Position numbers and translations under genes: made by a program
Assembly (NCBI GenBank): GCA_018697195.1
Contig: CM031879.1
Span: 29,764,473 to 29,828,472, forward strand
DNA: 64,000 nt
Source of the DNA: Certhia americana
Taxonomy: Eukaryota > Chordata > Aves > Passeriformes > Certhiidae
Direction of reading: 5' to 3'
Shown here: positions 11,847 through 25,800 of the stretch, one piece after another
Layout of the letters: every line of letters begins with the position of its first letter
Numbering within the stretch: the stretch's first letter is position 1
Notes under the pieces: generated by a model
What the model was told of the DNA's origin: nothing
Seen by the model: only the letters and a program-made list of their open reading frames with translations
The model's database searches: none

Positions 11847-14800
11847 ATGCTTGAAACTGACAAAAAAAATTATTTTGTCCCTCTTTTCCTCTGCAATAAA
11901 TAGTATTATTCTTGCTAAACAAAATTAAGGATTCCTAAAGGAAGGGAGTATAGCATGAGAAACTGTAGGTTGCTTACATGATTTATAGGGTTCTTCAGTT
12001 CATTAGCACATGTTTATGAGTTCAGAAATTACACATTAATTCCAAATTCTCAGTTTTCTCACTTATGGTATAAAAATATGTGGATATAATAAGGCTATTT
12101 TTATATAAGTAGTGTATTAGTAATTTTGCTGGAAATAGTTGGTATTGGCATATGATTTAACAGATGCATTCAATATTGCTGTTTGTCCAGCATATGGTAC
12201 TCTAGCAGATAAGCTGAATAACACTGGGAACTACTAAAGGGAATTTGCTTTGAGCATTGTTGCATTTGCACTGCCTTGAACAATTTGTTCTTCTGCAGTC
12301 TGCATTGTGGTTTGTGAAGATATTGGGTTTCTATCTGAAAGAAACTTCCACAATAACAGTTTGTTCAGAGGCAAGAGTCTGGTAGATGATATTAAAGAAT
12401 CCATTATAATTTGAGAAAATCAGGTAAATCTTTGGGGCTTTTCCCCTGTTCTGACTTTGTGAGGATGTTATCTCAATATTTTGATGTTTTCTTGAATTTT
12501 ATATATTCCATTATGAAATAGAGGGCTCAAAATTAGAACCTAAATAAAAGAAAAAAACCCAAATTTCTCCTTAATTTTACTTTTCCTTTTTGACATGCAG
12601 ATAACATTACCTCTCCTACAGCAAAGGTAATCAACACAGGAGAAGATAAAATATTATGTGCTCAATGAATCATGTGACTGGGCCATAAATGTAATTTTAT
12701 ATCATGCAGCATATGATACATTCCTAGAATTACTAAGTAGAATAAAAATATCTTTTATTGTGAAAGAAAATTAACTTAAAGAAAATCTTTGTAAATATTC
12801 TGGTTAATAAAAAGGAAACTTTAGAACTTAACTTTTGCTAACAGTTTAACTTTGCTTACTTTATTGAACAGAAGGTGCTATTTTCAGTGCTCTGAAGTGT
12901 GCTACTGAAATGAGAAGGCAACATTGAAATTCTTCAGCAACATTTTTTGTTAAACTTCATTAAAGTGGATGAAATGGAATCAATTTCAGAAGAGCGATGG
13001 GGCAGTAATGAAGAGAAGCCCAGTGCTACTGAGAGCAACACATAGCCGATGTTTTTATTCTGAGACCTCTTCCGTTCTTACTCCTTAGAAGCTGTTCTCT
13101 GTGTAATTATCACCTTCACTGCTAAGGACAAACTGCACATCATTAATCACTCCATCAACAAAGTCCTTGCCTATGACATCCAAAAGCAGGCAAGAAGTTG
13201 TTACTGAAAGAGAAAAGAACATAGAAGAATTTTTTAATATTGTAAATCAGAGAATCAAAGCTTTTACATTTTCTCTAAGATAACAGATGATAAGCAACCA
13301 TAATGGAGAGGGCAGAAAATTGCTCAACCTTTTTTCATGCAAGGTTTTCCAAAATATTGCATTCAACATTCAATTTCTCAGATAAGATTATGGAAGTTTA
13401 TATTCTATTAAGCCAATAGATAATATAGTTCATTCAACTGCTGTTTATGGTCAGCAAGACAGAGTAGTACACTGTGGCTCATGATCTGAATCAGGTGATG
13501 AACTCTGTGATCTTAGTCATAGTTCTTCTACCAGCCTTTTCTTTCTCTGCATAATTGAATTCTGTTTGAGGTAGGGAGACTTTACAATTCTATTTTCTAG
13601 TGCGTCTTGAGCTTGAAGCCTTTCTGGAAGTTATTTCTGCCCTGTATGAGTGTACTTACTGTTTGTAAAGTATTGTCAAGTTGAATAATAATAAGTTAAG
13701 CCACAGTGTATAGCAGTCTATTTCTCTAACATGACCAGCACTCAGGAATAGAAATATCAATACCAGTCTTGTAATAAGTCATGCTATATGTCTATTGTCT
13801 CAGGACTCATAAACACCTCCTAAAACACTTCCTGCGCAAATATTATTCAAACACTTCCTCTGTGGTATCATTCATGAAAATTTTAACAATATTTTTCAGA
13901 GTGTGATCAATCATCAGAATACCTGATCCTAAAAGCAGCATGAAATGATTTTAACAAAGCTGAATATGATATTTGTCCTAGATCTTCTAGTCTTGCCTTG
14001 CACTCTTCAGAATAAGGTCCCTACAAAGCTTCCCAGGCTCAAATCTACCATCCAGGATGCAATGATTTATGCCACTAAAGTGGGTAAATACACACTATCA
14101 ACCTTCTTAACAGCAAATCTCACTGCTGAGTCAACAATTCTCATAAACTCAAAATATTTCACAGGAATGATTCAGAGCCAGAAGCAGGAAATCAGACATA
14201 CTGGCCTGGATTAGCTTAGAGTATAATAGGTTTCCAAAAGACAATGAAAGTGTGCATTCACTGAGGGTTAAATGAGTCTGAAGTACTTTTTAAAAAAAAC
14301 TATTCTTTTCCTTTTGTTTTTTATAATATACTGAGTATTAAGAACAAGCTTTTCAACAGTGCATAAATAGCATTATTTGCAGAAACAACTGAGCATCTGG
14401 TCTCCTAAATTAAGTTTTTAAATGGTGCAAAATTGATCCAACAAACTTCATAAAAGCTTTTCCAGGGGCCAGAATGTTACCCTTCATGTATGGTGTTTTT
14501 GAGAATCAGTTTCCTTTGAATTGGAAGTAGTATTCAACTTCTGTAAATGAGTTATTGGAAAAGTTATTTCCAGAGCCTTAGAAGCATTATACATGTACAT
14601 TCTAAAATATAATAATGCAATTGTTACTTTGTACAATAAAAGTGAGGGAAGAAGGGAAGAAACAAATAATATTCCTTTTCCTGATAATCTGTTCACCCCA
14701 GAAAAGGAAGTTTCGGCCTGGTCAGGGGGGAGTGTAAAAAGAATAAATGTTTTGTGACATTTTCCTGTTATATTTCTTTCTGTATCTTCTGTCTTAAATA

Positions 14801-15439
14801 TGTAGCTTCTGTTCTCCTAATGTGAAAAAATCCCTTTGCTCTAAGCCTTAAATTAAAGTACAGTAATATTTTAGATGATAAAACCATGAAAAGACATGTT
14901 AATATTTCAGAGATTTCTTTTTTCCCTTAATTTTATTCAAAGATGGAAATAAGAATACTTAGTAAGCTAGTAAAGATACAATAATTATGGAACAGCATGT
15001 CTGTGGTAGACAGATTCAAATTAAAGGTCACTGCCAAAAGAACAGTCATCTCGAATTCTATCAAACATAGCAGAAAATGTGTGTCAGAGTGCCTAGAAAG
15101 TCTATTGGGGCTAAATCACATTCAGATGGTTGGATCAGATGGTTGTTTATTTAAGGTACATAATGCATATGCATTAGGGAAGTGGGATGGCTGATATTTT
15201 TGCAGAGGAATGCATGTAATTTTCCTACTGAATATCATAACAGTAAATAAATAAAATCTGCTTTTCCCTCCCCCTGCCCCCACTATTTACATATGTTTCA
15301 AATGCACTCCGTTTATGTGAGTCTGCCTGAAATATCTTAATTCATTATTAATGGGAGCTTCCCTCTCCTTCCTTCTTACAGCTGCTAAGACAATATCTGC
15401 TCAGCATTCTATTTATGATTTTAAATCCCAACCTGCAAG

Positions 15440-15467
15440 TTTTTTGTTTGTTTGTTTGCTTGTTTCT
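15440..15467 (+). repeat. (TTTG)n microsatellite
   Basis: Short TTTG tetramer repeat with one TTGC interruption. Confidence 0.85.
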
Positions 15468-16628
15468 GAGTCTTTATATCCAGGGAAAATCTCATTGAAT
15501 TAGGCCAGTTTAATTTGGTATAGGACTACACGAGTAGAAAGCATGACCAAGTCCTTTTCTCTAACATTACAGCCAACAATTTGTACCAGAAAAAGTAACA
15601 GAATATTTAAATCATGTATCAGAAATCCTTCAGAACCCCATAGCAAATCCAAGTTCCATAAGAAAATACCACTATGTGACTAGGTAGCAGTAGTACACCA
15701 TAGGAAGAGATCAAGATAAATTAAGGCTATGCTGATGTTCAGTTTTGGCAGAATGACAACTGACATTACCCAAGCAACTGTCCAGACTGGAGAGAATAAC
15801 TGAAAAACTTCTCCCAATTCCACCCAAAGGATGAAAGCCAGGAAAGAATCAGTCACACTTAAATGAAAACTGTAGTCCTGAAAATAAAATGTTACATGGA
15901 AAGTCATACACTCAAAAAAATTCTGATTTTGATAAAAAATTTTGATAGGACACTTTTCAAGACAAAAAATTGATTGAAAAAAATGTTTTCAATGAAAATT
16001 AAAATCTCTTGCTGCCCAAATCAAACCTTAAACACAGAAAACAATCAACACACCAGCACAGTAGAAGGAAAATATAAGTTAATGACACAATGGGAAAGTT
16101 GATGAGAATTTTTCACCTGCAAAGGAATATTAAAGGCAAAATTTCTCACACCATGAAGTTCTTTTCAATTCATTTGCCAAAACTAAACCAAGAAAAGTGG
16201 TATTTTCATGATTAAACACCCAGATTTTTTTAAAATAAATACATTAAAAGTTGTTAATTAATATAATTTTAGTTAGTTATTTAGCAATACTCTAGAAGTT
16301 ATTGGTGTATTACCGTTACAAGAAGGATAGAATTTCTTAACTTCAGTTCACACTTCATCTCCTCCAAAACTCAATAAGCAAGTAGAAAAAGAGGATGTAG
16401 GTGTAAAGTTTTATTAACAAAGTGCAAGAAAGATATTTGCTGCAAGACCACCTGCTGGTGTTTACTGTAGTTCTCTGAAAGACATCTCAAATCAAGGCAA
16501 GCCTTTCAAATTCAAAGTTGTGGGACATCTATTGAAGCAGAAATTTTGTGTTGCATCACTTTCATCATCAATGTTTTTGGTGAAGTTACATACATGCTGC
16601 CCAGACATTCAAGACTATTAGGAGGTCC

Positions 16629-16702
16629 ACAGAATCACAGAATCAGGCTGCAAAAGATCATAAGATCATCAAGTCCAACTGTATGTCTAACACTGCAAAA
16701 GT
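16629..16702 (-). mobile_element. CR1 LINE, short 3' terminal fragment
   Basis: The + strand shows CACAGAATCACAGAATCAGG, then AAGATCATCAAGTCCAACT. Read on the minus strand this is the CR1 3' end, with two terminal repeats and the preceding GATGATCTT block. It is strongly 5'-truncated. Confidence 0.85.
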
Positions 16703-17524
16703 TGTTGCACTGGAGCATTTGAATTTACAGAATAAGATATGTTCTACAAGTATGAGGTAGAAAAGCAGATGATTAATATTATATGAATAAGTCTCAGAGA
16801 TATAAGTATGTTAATGACATAAAAGCAGAAATTCTATGGGAAGAGAACATGAGACAATTTTAAAAATTTTTCACCAAAAGTAATGCTCTAGACTCTTTGC
16901 TCTTCTGTCCTTTTCAGGTCTTGCTCATAAGGAATGCTGACTCCTACCTTGTATTAAATGTCCTTTCTTAGTGCATGTACCTTGGGAAACAACCTGGATT
17001 ACCTGTATTGTTCCCTCATTATCTGGGGAAATATAAATAAAGATGCATTTCTTACAAGAGATTTTTTAGTATCACTCAGACTGTATGAATAAACATACTC
17101 CTCATTTCTCTTGAATCAGGAAGTGCTGATAAGAAGTAAATATTTTTTACCAGGAACACAAATTTTGTTTTCTTCTGCTTTTTTCTTATTCCTGACTTCC
17201 CTGAAAATGCTGAATAGATTTTAACTGTTTTAAGGTACCTTTTCCTTGTGAGGTTACTTCTGCCTCACCACCTTTCCTGCATATCTAAGATATACCATGA
17301 AGTGTCATTTATTGCAAACACAAACAGAACAGAGGGGTGATAAGCCCTCAAAGCTGTATAAGTACAAATCTTCAGATGGAGGAGGCCTCTTCATGAACTA
17401 GCACCAGAAAGAGAGAACAAGAGGTCAAAGACAGGCCTGCAGCACTCTCATTCCTGTTGTGTTTTCAGGTGTGAAATTGTTCTCTGCAGCCTGAATGTCT
17501 GGGAAAATGTACATCTACAGGAAA

Positions 17525-17561
17525 TGTGTGTGTGGGTGTGGGTGTGGGTGTGTGGGTGTGG

Positions 17562-17606
<45 letters not shown>
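17525..17606 (+). repeat. (TG)n microsatellite with GGGTGT block
   Basis: The 5' part alternates GGG and TGT (17,534-17,564) and the 3' part is pure TG. Five G runs of at least three with 3-5-base loops meet the usual G-quadruplex pattern. Pure TG tracts can also adopt Z-DNA. Confidence 0.95.
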
Positions 17607-17607
<1 letters not shown>

Positions 17608-19281
17608 TAAGCAACTTCAAAGTTCAAGGCCAGCAGAACTGGCTACTGATTATAAGTTGCAAAGTTACAAATAGAAGTTTTATGCATGTGATTTATTACA
17701 AGTGACTTCTCTCTACTGTACCACTATGAAATGTCCTCTTCCTCTGGTTATCTCTCTCTTTAGGCATGAGTTGTCTAGACTTGCAAGGAGGGAGGGGAAC
17801 AATAATGGGTTTTAATCAGGCATCCAGTGAGGCAGCACAGAAGAGGAAATGATTATTTTTTTTTAACTGAACGCACTGGTAGCAATGCACCCAAATGTCC
17901 AAAATTAGCTTTATTTTTCAATGTTTCTAGAGGAGCAGAGTGCAGGGTCTGTAGCATACATATTAACAGCACCAATTATCCATATGACTGCTGCTCTTCT
18001 TGAGCCCTGTATATTTCAGGAGATACATTTTCTATCTTTATGCTGTGTGCTCAGAGTGTGAAATTCAATAAAATAAACCAGAGCAGTATCACTGATATCA
18101 TCAGGTTTTTTACTGCTTCCTATTGGGTCCATTAGACTAATTAATTCCTGTGATCTAACCATATATATTCTGCAAGTGATTCCTGGAAACATGTGGGCAA
18201 GAGAAGGTTTCATGGGTTTTGCTGTTCTTCATTTATAGTTCTCCCAGCTATTTCCTTTAATTTTCTCCACAAGAAGAAATAATTCTTGCTCAAACATCTC
18301 TGTGCTCTTACTCCCTGTCCCCACAGTTGCTGGCTATCTGAGTTGCATTGACAATAATTTTTCAATGTATTGCTGATGTATTTTCTTCTCTCGAACAAGT
18401 GGAAGCACATTATATTTCATCACCTTTTTACACAGAGACAATAAGTAATGGAGATATTAAAAAAAAAAAAAAATCAATATTTTAATTAAGGAAATGCATG
18501 CCAAGTGTGTTTTGATTCAGAGTGAATTAGTTGTCTCCTTGGAAGGATTTTAAGTTAAGGATCAAATGGCGCAATTTGGGATGGTATGATATTCATCCTC
18601 AATGGTCATAGCTAGCATATCAGACAATTTGATACAGTATTACTTGAAGATAAGAGATTTTTGTAAATGTTCACCCAAACTGCAGGAGACTATGTAGAGT
18701 CAAGATTTGTTCCCTTCTGAGATGAAATTTGGGATGGGCACGAATTGAAAGTTCATACTGGTCTGTTAGGCCTAAGCCAACCATAGAAGAAAAGAAAGTA
18801 CAGCTGAGGTACCATCAGTTTTGTTCTCAGTAGTATCTATGAAACAAGGACTACAGAAATAATTTTATTTTTTTCTTAAATGAAAAATTTTATATTTTTC
18901 TGGTGTTTTTCAGTTTGCATCCATGACTGTAGTGAAAGAGAGATCTAAATAATTCAAAGAATCCCTGTCAAAAGTATTAGCAAAAGTGGTTTTAATTTGA
19001 ATTTTTTAAAGTGCTATTCAACAAAGCTCAGGAGTAAGTTTTACTCTATTACTTACTTTTGAAAAGACACACAAAGGAAAATTGACCAAGAATCAAGGTA
19101 GAATGAATTACACAGAGACTGGAGACATAAAAGTGTAAGGGAGACTTTCCCATTCAGTCATAAGATCCAGAGAGGATCCCCCTGATTTCTAAACTCCTGA
19201 TGCAGCTGCTATATTTCTGGAAGAGAAATTATTGGCTTGTGGTTAAAATATATACAGTGGAAAAGGTATGCATGAGACTCC

Positions 19282-19548
19282 TTGAATTTAATATCCTTAT
19301 TGCCATTGCCCACTGTGAGATTATGTTATATCAAATACATTTGGTCTTTTATATTAAGAATGTATCTGGATGGACTTAATTACTTGTACACTATTGCTCC
19401 ATCAGCTTTGCTTAGAACATTTTCTAGATTAGAACAATATTTTTTGGATGAGTCTTTTCAAGCAGTTCTTTCAACAATGGAACACTTTTTCCAGCTCTCT
19501 CTGAGAAATGAGTTTCAATTATATGAATACAATTGTGATTATAAATAA
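19282..19548 (+). other. Open frame of 88 codons ending just before a poly(A) run (weak candidate)
   Basis: The frame runs from ATG to TAA at 19,546-19,548, and a 19-base A run begins three bases later. The C-terminal half looks protein-like (for example RLEQYFLDESFQAVLSTMEH), but I recognise no family. No canonical AATAAA lies upstream; only ATAAATAAG overlaps the stop. I cannot find flanking target-site duplications. It may be a retrocopy fragment or an accident. Confidence 0.12.
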
Positions 19549-19550
19549 GT

Positions 19551-19569
19551 AAAAAAAAAAAAAAAAAAA
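19551..19569 (+). repeat. A19 homopolymer
   Basis: This is an uninterrupted run of 19 A, either a simple repeat or a retro-insert tail. Confidence 0.9.
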
Positions 19570-22499
19570 TTAATCATTAAGTTAAGTAGAATCTCCCTCA
19601 TCTGCTTACAGCAGGTTATATTTGGCTCAAGTTTCTCTGCTTGCAAAAATGTAAGAGTAGTAATACTTCCAAGCCAATGATGCATCTGCTGTAGCAGTAC
19701 ACTTGTTGCTGCTGACTAGCTCCTAAAATTTGCACAGTTTTTTCAGTTGAATTTGATCAGACAGCTGCAATAGGAAGAATATAAGCACTTCAATTTCCAT
19801 TCTTATAGTTTGCAGTAAGTTAGAAACCTGGTGACTTGAGTCTTCTGATCCCTCAGAGTCATAAAGCAGGAGGAATGCCATGCAGATGTCTCTGATAAGG
19901 TTACTTAGATCAGATTTGCTTGGGGTGAAGAGAATTTAAAATCCCAGTTTTTTTCCTAGATGGTATGTAAACTTGCTTATCATTCCCACTGATTCACTGT
20001 TTAAAATCTGATAATACATAATTTATAAATGGATTCCAGGATGTGGATTCTGATACTTGCACATAACAAAGTCGTTTCCAAAGCCGAGTCACAGGTTTAC
20101 AGTCTGGAGAAAAGTAGCATTTCAGAACCAAACTTGCACTTGAAATTTTGTAATAATTGCTGTCAAAATTTTCATGTTGCTTGTCTTGTTTTTTGCTTTT
20201 CCTCCTCAGAAGTACCCTATGAAATCCAGGCACTTAATTCTCAGCACTAGCTTCTGCTAGAGAGAGGAAAAGCCATAAACAGCAGGGTGCAAAATGCAAA
20301 ATCTGGACACTTAAAACTTCCCTTCTGCCTAATCCAGAAAAAAACTGAGCAAAAATATTTTAAATTTGACAATTTTAGATTAAATTTTATACAGATAGTG
20401 TATATCTATGCATATATTTATATATATATGAACACATATATACACCTGTAAACACAAAACTACAAAGGCTTATCTCAAAAGTTATGCTTTTTCTTTCATA
20501 GATTCACTGTATTTTCATTTAACTTAGCATTTGGATGGTCCCAGTATTGAACTATTTTGCACAATCCTTTCCCTTTGTGAAGTGTACTGAATCTCTCCAC
20601 GACGTTTAAGATAGATGAAACCTCTCTGAAAGATGTTCATATTACCTGGCCTTGTGAGGGTCTGATTACTTTGCTATTGGACATCAATGCATTTCTTTCA
20701 AGTTTGCTGACATCTCATTAATCGTGATTAAATTCATGCCAGGTGCTTGCAAGAATCGTAATTGATACCCAGTGGCACCCAACCAGACTCTTAAATTGTT
20801 CATCAATAAAGTAACATGTAAATTCTGTCCTTGAGGAGCAATGAATCTACTTTCTTTGAAATCCCATCAGAGAATCCAAGAAAGCATAGGAAAAAAAGGA
20901 ACAGATGCAAAGCTGGAAAACAAGAGCTGAATAAGAGCATAGTGCTATGCAGCTATAATACATCTATAACATATGAATGAATCTCTGACCTGGAATTAGC
21001 TTCAAGGAGCAATTACCTTGAACTTTTTCATTAGGAGAGCTTAGTTTTGAAAAGTGAAAGCAAGTGAGAGGAAGCACTCCATTCTGCTCATTTGCTGTTG
21101 CATTGTTTCCCACATTATTTATTTACTTTTATACTGATATCACATATATACATTCCCTGTTTAATTCTTGATTGCAGCTTAAAATTCTGGAATGCAAAGA
21201 TAAGCCTTTGGAATTCAGATAAAACTTTATTTTTCATATTTTCTTATTTTACCAAAATGTATCTTCTAGCACTACATGGAGACATTTATACAAAAAAACC
21301 AATTATAATTTCTAAGATATAATTATAATAGTGTACAACGTACCTGATTTAAAGAAGTGTATTGTATTTTGAGAAATCAGAATGAAAATATAATTCATTC
21401 TCTGCATACTTTTTTTTTTAAAGTGAAAAATATATGCCAGAATATGAATTATTATATTTTAGAAGCAAGTCAACTGCTTTTAAAGCAAAGAAGATAAAAA
21501 TTTATATAATTTGGATGTTTTGGAAACTGGATTTTTGATAAATAATTTAATTTCTGAGTATAAAAATATTGATTATATTGACTGAAATAACCATAAATAC
21601 TAATATTTTAATTATAGAAAATCTGCCTGATTGGAATGTATATGGGTGTGGGGGTTTTTTAATTACTATAGAGTTTACAATGTGTGGTTTACTAAGTATG
21701 GTGTTAGTGAACTGGACAGTTATGATTTTAAAGACTTTAAATTAACATTTCTTGTTTTATTAACTTTTTTCTGCTGAAGCATCTGAAAAGAGCTGCATAA
21801 AATATCCTACCTTTCAAAACAAAACCATTCATGGGGTTTCTTTTTAAAGAACTGTGCTTTACCTGTCTAAGAGGAAATGTCCAGACTGTGACCAGATATA
21901 TTTTTCTTTTCATTTACTTACTGTTAAGTCCTTATAAGAGAGGGTTAGGATCAAAAATGACAATACTCCTTGCCGTTACAAAATGAACTTCTGTTGCTGG
22001 TTGCTGTTGCTTTTGGATCATAGTCTGGTAGTGAGTAATTGCTGGAAAATACATAACATTATTTAACATTACTCAGCTAAGACTGCTTAGGTATGTTCAA
22101 TTGAGCTGCATGCTGGCTGGAGAAATAGGAACAGAAGCTGACGAGGAATGGCAAAATGTGAATATGTTGAAAGGCTTTTACTGGAATAAATAAGGTCCAT
22201 ATGTCTTAACTCAATCAAGATGCATCACTGATACAAACAAAATGAAGAATCTTTGATACTTATCTTTACATATTGCTTCAGTCAAAACTACAATCTTGGC
22301 CTCTAAATAAATTAGGTTTCCCTATTCACAGAAAATTAATTATTAAGCTTCTAAATAGTTCACATACCATCTAAAGAGACTGAAAACATCTCCCCCTTGT
22401 AAGTGGCAGACATTGGTACAGTTATTGCTGTTCATATCCTCATGCTCCCTTCAAACACACACAATGAAGAACAACTCAGGGAATCAGTACAAATGGGAA

Positions 22500-22740
22500 A
22501 GTGATTGGCAGGGCAGCAGTCTTGCTGGAAAGGACCTGGGGATTACAGTGAATGCAGGCTGAATTTGTATTCAACAATGCACTTCCACAGCATACAAGCA
22601 AAATCTCACACTAAGCTACAACAGAAGCAGCACAACTGGCAGATGCAGTGAAGTTATCTCTGCTCAGAGCTAGTGAGGCTGAACATTGAATGTCGAGTTG
22701 AGTTTTAAATCCCCAGAGGTCTGTGGGAAAGTGGAGACAA
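22500..22740 (+). mobile_element. CR1 LINE, old internal (ORF2) fragment
   Basis: This is a heavily mutated piece of the CR1 ORF2 C-terminal region. The anchor is GGCAGCAGTCTTGCTGGAAAGG followed by ACCTGGGGATTACAGTG (translated SLAGKDLGITV). The expected order follows: a degraded MSQQC-like stretch (CAACAATGCACTTC), then GAAGTTATCTCTGCTCAGAG, which matches the REVI-PL-SAL segment. Several in-frame stops are present. Neither end is preserved. Confidence 0.6.
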
Positions 22741-22783
22741 GGCTGCTATTCTGGGTGGGGCACATATTCTATGGCAAGGGTTA

Positions 22784-22813
22784 AGATATTATGAGGTATT
22801 ATGAGATATTATG
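22784..22813 (+). repeat. Three tandem copies of a 10-mer
   Basis: AGATATTATG occurs three times in a row, the middle copy with A to G at base 3 of the unit. Confidence 0.9.
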
Positions 22814-25800
22814 ATACTGTGATTTATTATTTCAGCAGTGCAGCATCTAATGCATGATTCAATAGCAGCCTATGCTTACCTGAAGGCTGCTCCAGGACTG
22901 AGGCAGACAGACTCTTCTCAGTTGTCACAGGTAATACAACAAGGGGTAAGAGTCACATAGTGACTCAGGAAGCTTTGTCTGACATTAAGAGAATAGACTT
23001 CACTTGTAAGTTAGTGCAGAGTGTGCTGAGATTTCTCAAATAGGTTGTGAATCTTGGAGACATTAACATTTAACTAGACAAAGCCATAGCTCACAGGTCT
23101 AGAATGGAGACTGTCCTGCACAGATCAGGAGTGTGGACTCCAGTCTCCAGTGTCTTACTGCGACGTTGCTATGCCAGAAATAGCCTCAAGCATCCCAGAA
23201 ATCTTAGCCTGTCTCAGCCTCTTTGATTATTTTGGATCCTTTTACCACAGTCATAGAAAAATCTGTCAAATCAGAGTCACCAAAGAAATCTTCTCCGGAA
23301 GAGACCTTGTTCTGCTTAATAAATTCCACAGTAGAAAACATTGATTCACTATACACGTAGTCACTACATTATTTGATATCTTCAATTTATCACTGACTTA
23401 TTTGAAGTGTCCAGTCCTCTTAGTTATTTGGTCTCCTGCCAGACTTCCTTTTGATGGTGACACAGATAAGAGGTAATAATTCTTCTGATGATGATGATTT
23501 TATGGAGAAAATTTCCAAAAATATGTCACATATCACATAGTTCCTGCCCTCTTTTTTCTTTGCTGTTTAAAACAGTCAAACTGTTGAAGTGTGGTTCCCA
23601 AAAACTTTTTTCTTTGGGATAAGTTTTATGTATTAAAGACTGGTATAAAGATAGACATTACAATGTACCAGAAAATTATTATTCCATGTACTAGACCTGT
23701 GTGTCTCACTGTTTCAGTTCCTTATTCTCATTAAAAATTAGGTGGAAAAAAAAAAATAATTGGCATATGTAAGACATCAGCAAGATTAAATGGGATTAAT
23801 GACTTTATTTCGACAAACTCTTGGATAGCCTGCCAAGAAAAAAAATTCTCATCCAAATGTGGTGGCATTATCATTGCGTTACTCAATTTTGGCTCATGAT
23901 CAATAGAATAATTTTTAGACATAACTGGACTAATACTTCCACTTAGTCTAGATGCTTTTCTATTTAGATTATTCCTGAAAATACCACTAATGGGCTTTTA
24001 CAAAGATTTATGCAGACATATAATCCTTTCTATGAAGAGCATTATTGCCTGTGCAAAATTGTTGTTCACATCTAGCTAAGGCTGGAAAATTACAAAGAAC
24101 TTCATATAATGTTACATTGGGAAAATTCTCTAAGTGTGCCACATTTGAAGCTATGTTGGACTCTCCTATATAACGTAACAGGAGTCTTTGCTAAATTCTT
24201 CTAAACAATGCAGATGGTGATGTATACAAAAAGTATCCTAACCACATTTCTGTCAGAAATTCTGTGATTGATTCCACAATATTCTTTGGGAATAAGAACA
24301 CAAGGATTTTGTATTTAGAAATCTTTGTATTTTAGTTAGGAAGTCAACCTTTTAAAACTATTCCACATAACGAATTCCCCAACACTCTGGGTCTGGGAAT
24401 CAGTGCTGGGTTAAACAACAGAAGAGGAGTGGAGAGCCCCTGTCATCTTAAAAACGCAAAGGCCATGAAACCCATGCATTATTCTCACTTATCTAGCACG
24501 TGAAGTTATATATTTACATGTTTATATGATTCAAAGAACACATATTGAGATGTGAATCTTGCCTACCCCAGCAAATGAAAATATTTCTTACACAACAGAA
24601 TATTGCCTGCATAGTCATTGACAACTTCTTTTGTATTCCAGAAAAAGGCTACTAGCATTTTCAGTCATTGAACAGTCAATAATACTAATAAAAGTATTAA
24701 TACAAATCTCCTGTTCATGTTTTGGAGAACAGAAAACTATCACAACTTTGAATATGAGAAACATCACAGTGGGAGTTTCAATGTAAGGTTGCACACATCA
24801 TCACACCATGATCCCCTTTGATGATAACAATATCTAATATGAAGATCTTGGATCAAACTGTACATCCATACTCATAGCTGTTAGCTAACATAGGAAAAAT
24901 CTTCGTGAAATAAAGCAGGCGTGATTTTTACTTGCTTTTGAGAATTTTTTTTGTGCTAATATTCAGCTGCAGTGAAAAGAGAGATCAGAATAACCATCAG
25001 AATCCTGTTTCCAAGACCTCAACAAGCAATGAACCCAGATATTGAACCATTCTTGCACATTCATCAGCACAAAAGAGTTTTAAGTTGCTCAGTATACAGC
25101 AGGTTTGATAGTGAGCTGCATGGTGTATGTGATTTTATTTAGGGCTGGTACCATAAGATGATAGTATGGGCAAAAATATGCTCCAGCAGCAATTTTCATC
25201 AAATATGTTGCTCCTGACAAATAGCTGAATGGGGTGGGAGGTGGTTCTTGATCTTCCATGGTTCTCTCAAAACGTGTATCAGCAATCAATGTGGCCTTTT
25301 GAAACTTTATAGTTTCATGCAAAGTGAGCAAGAGAAATGTTTTGGTACTCTTGAAAACATATTATTTCAAAAATAACATTTACCTGCAATTCTTGAAACA
25401 TTTGATATCTTGTCTCCTCTTTTTACAACTTTGTTCCTTGTGTTCAACATTTTGCTGTGTTTCCATTAGGAAATTACATGTGGATGCAGCAATCTTTTTT
25501 CTTTTCATTTTTCCAAATCCCACTTTCTTCCTTCATCCCAGAAATCTTCAAAAGATGCATTTAGCTATACCAAATAAATAGGTAGATCTAACTAGACTAT
25601 GTACTATTCTGATTGCCCTGGTCAGGAATAATAAAACTCAAATAAATGTAAATACTATGCCTGATATTTTTTTTTTGCTATACAAGTTGTTCCAAATATG
25701 AGAGAAGCATGGAGAAATTATACCTGACTGCCTGAGATGGACTTCTCAAGTTTATTCTTGCACTTCTATAGCCACAGGCATCAGTGGGGATTGGGTGTCA

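Larger units (their letters stand above)
11596..16628. other. Unique AT-rich DNA, no gene seen
   Basis: No exon or RNA gene is recognisable. It holds an (ACAA)n microsatellite at 11,812-11,846 and a (TTTG)n patch at 15,440-15,467. The open frame at 13,945-14,214 has no recognisable family. A denser, less repetitive stretch with several TTAAT/ATTAA words lies around 15,300-15,420. Confidence 0.6.
16703..22499. other. Unique AT-rich DNA, no gene seen
   Basis: The stretch contains a TG/GGG array (17,525-17,606), A15 at 18,459-18,473, A19 at 19,551-19,569 with an 88-codon frame just upstream, and a TA-rich patch near 20,398-20,450. No RNA gene or recognisable exon was found. The stretch around 20,660-20,830 is of higher complexity and rich in ATTA/TAAT words. 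Confidence 0.6.
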
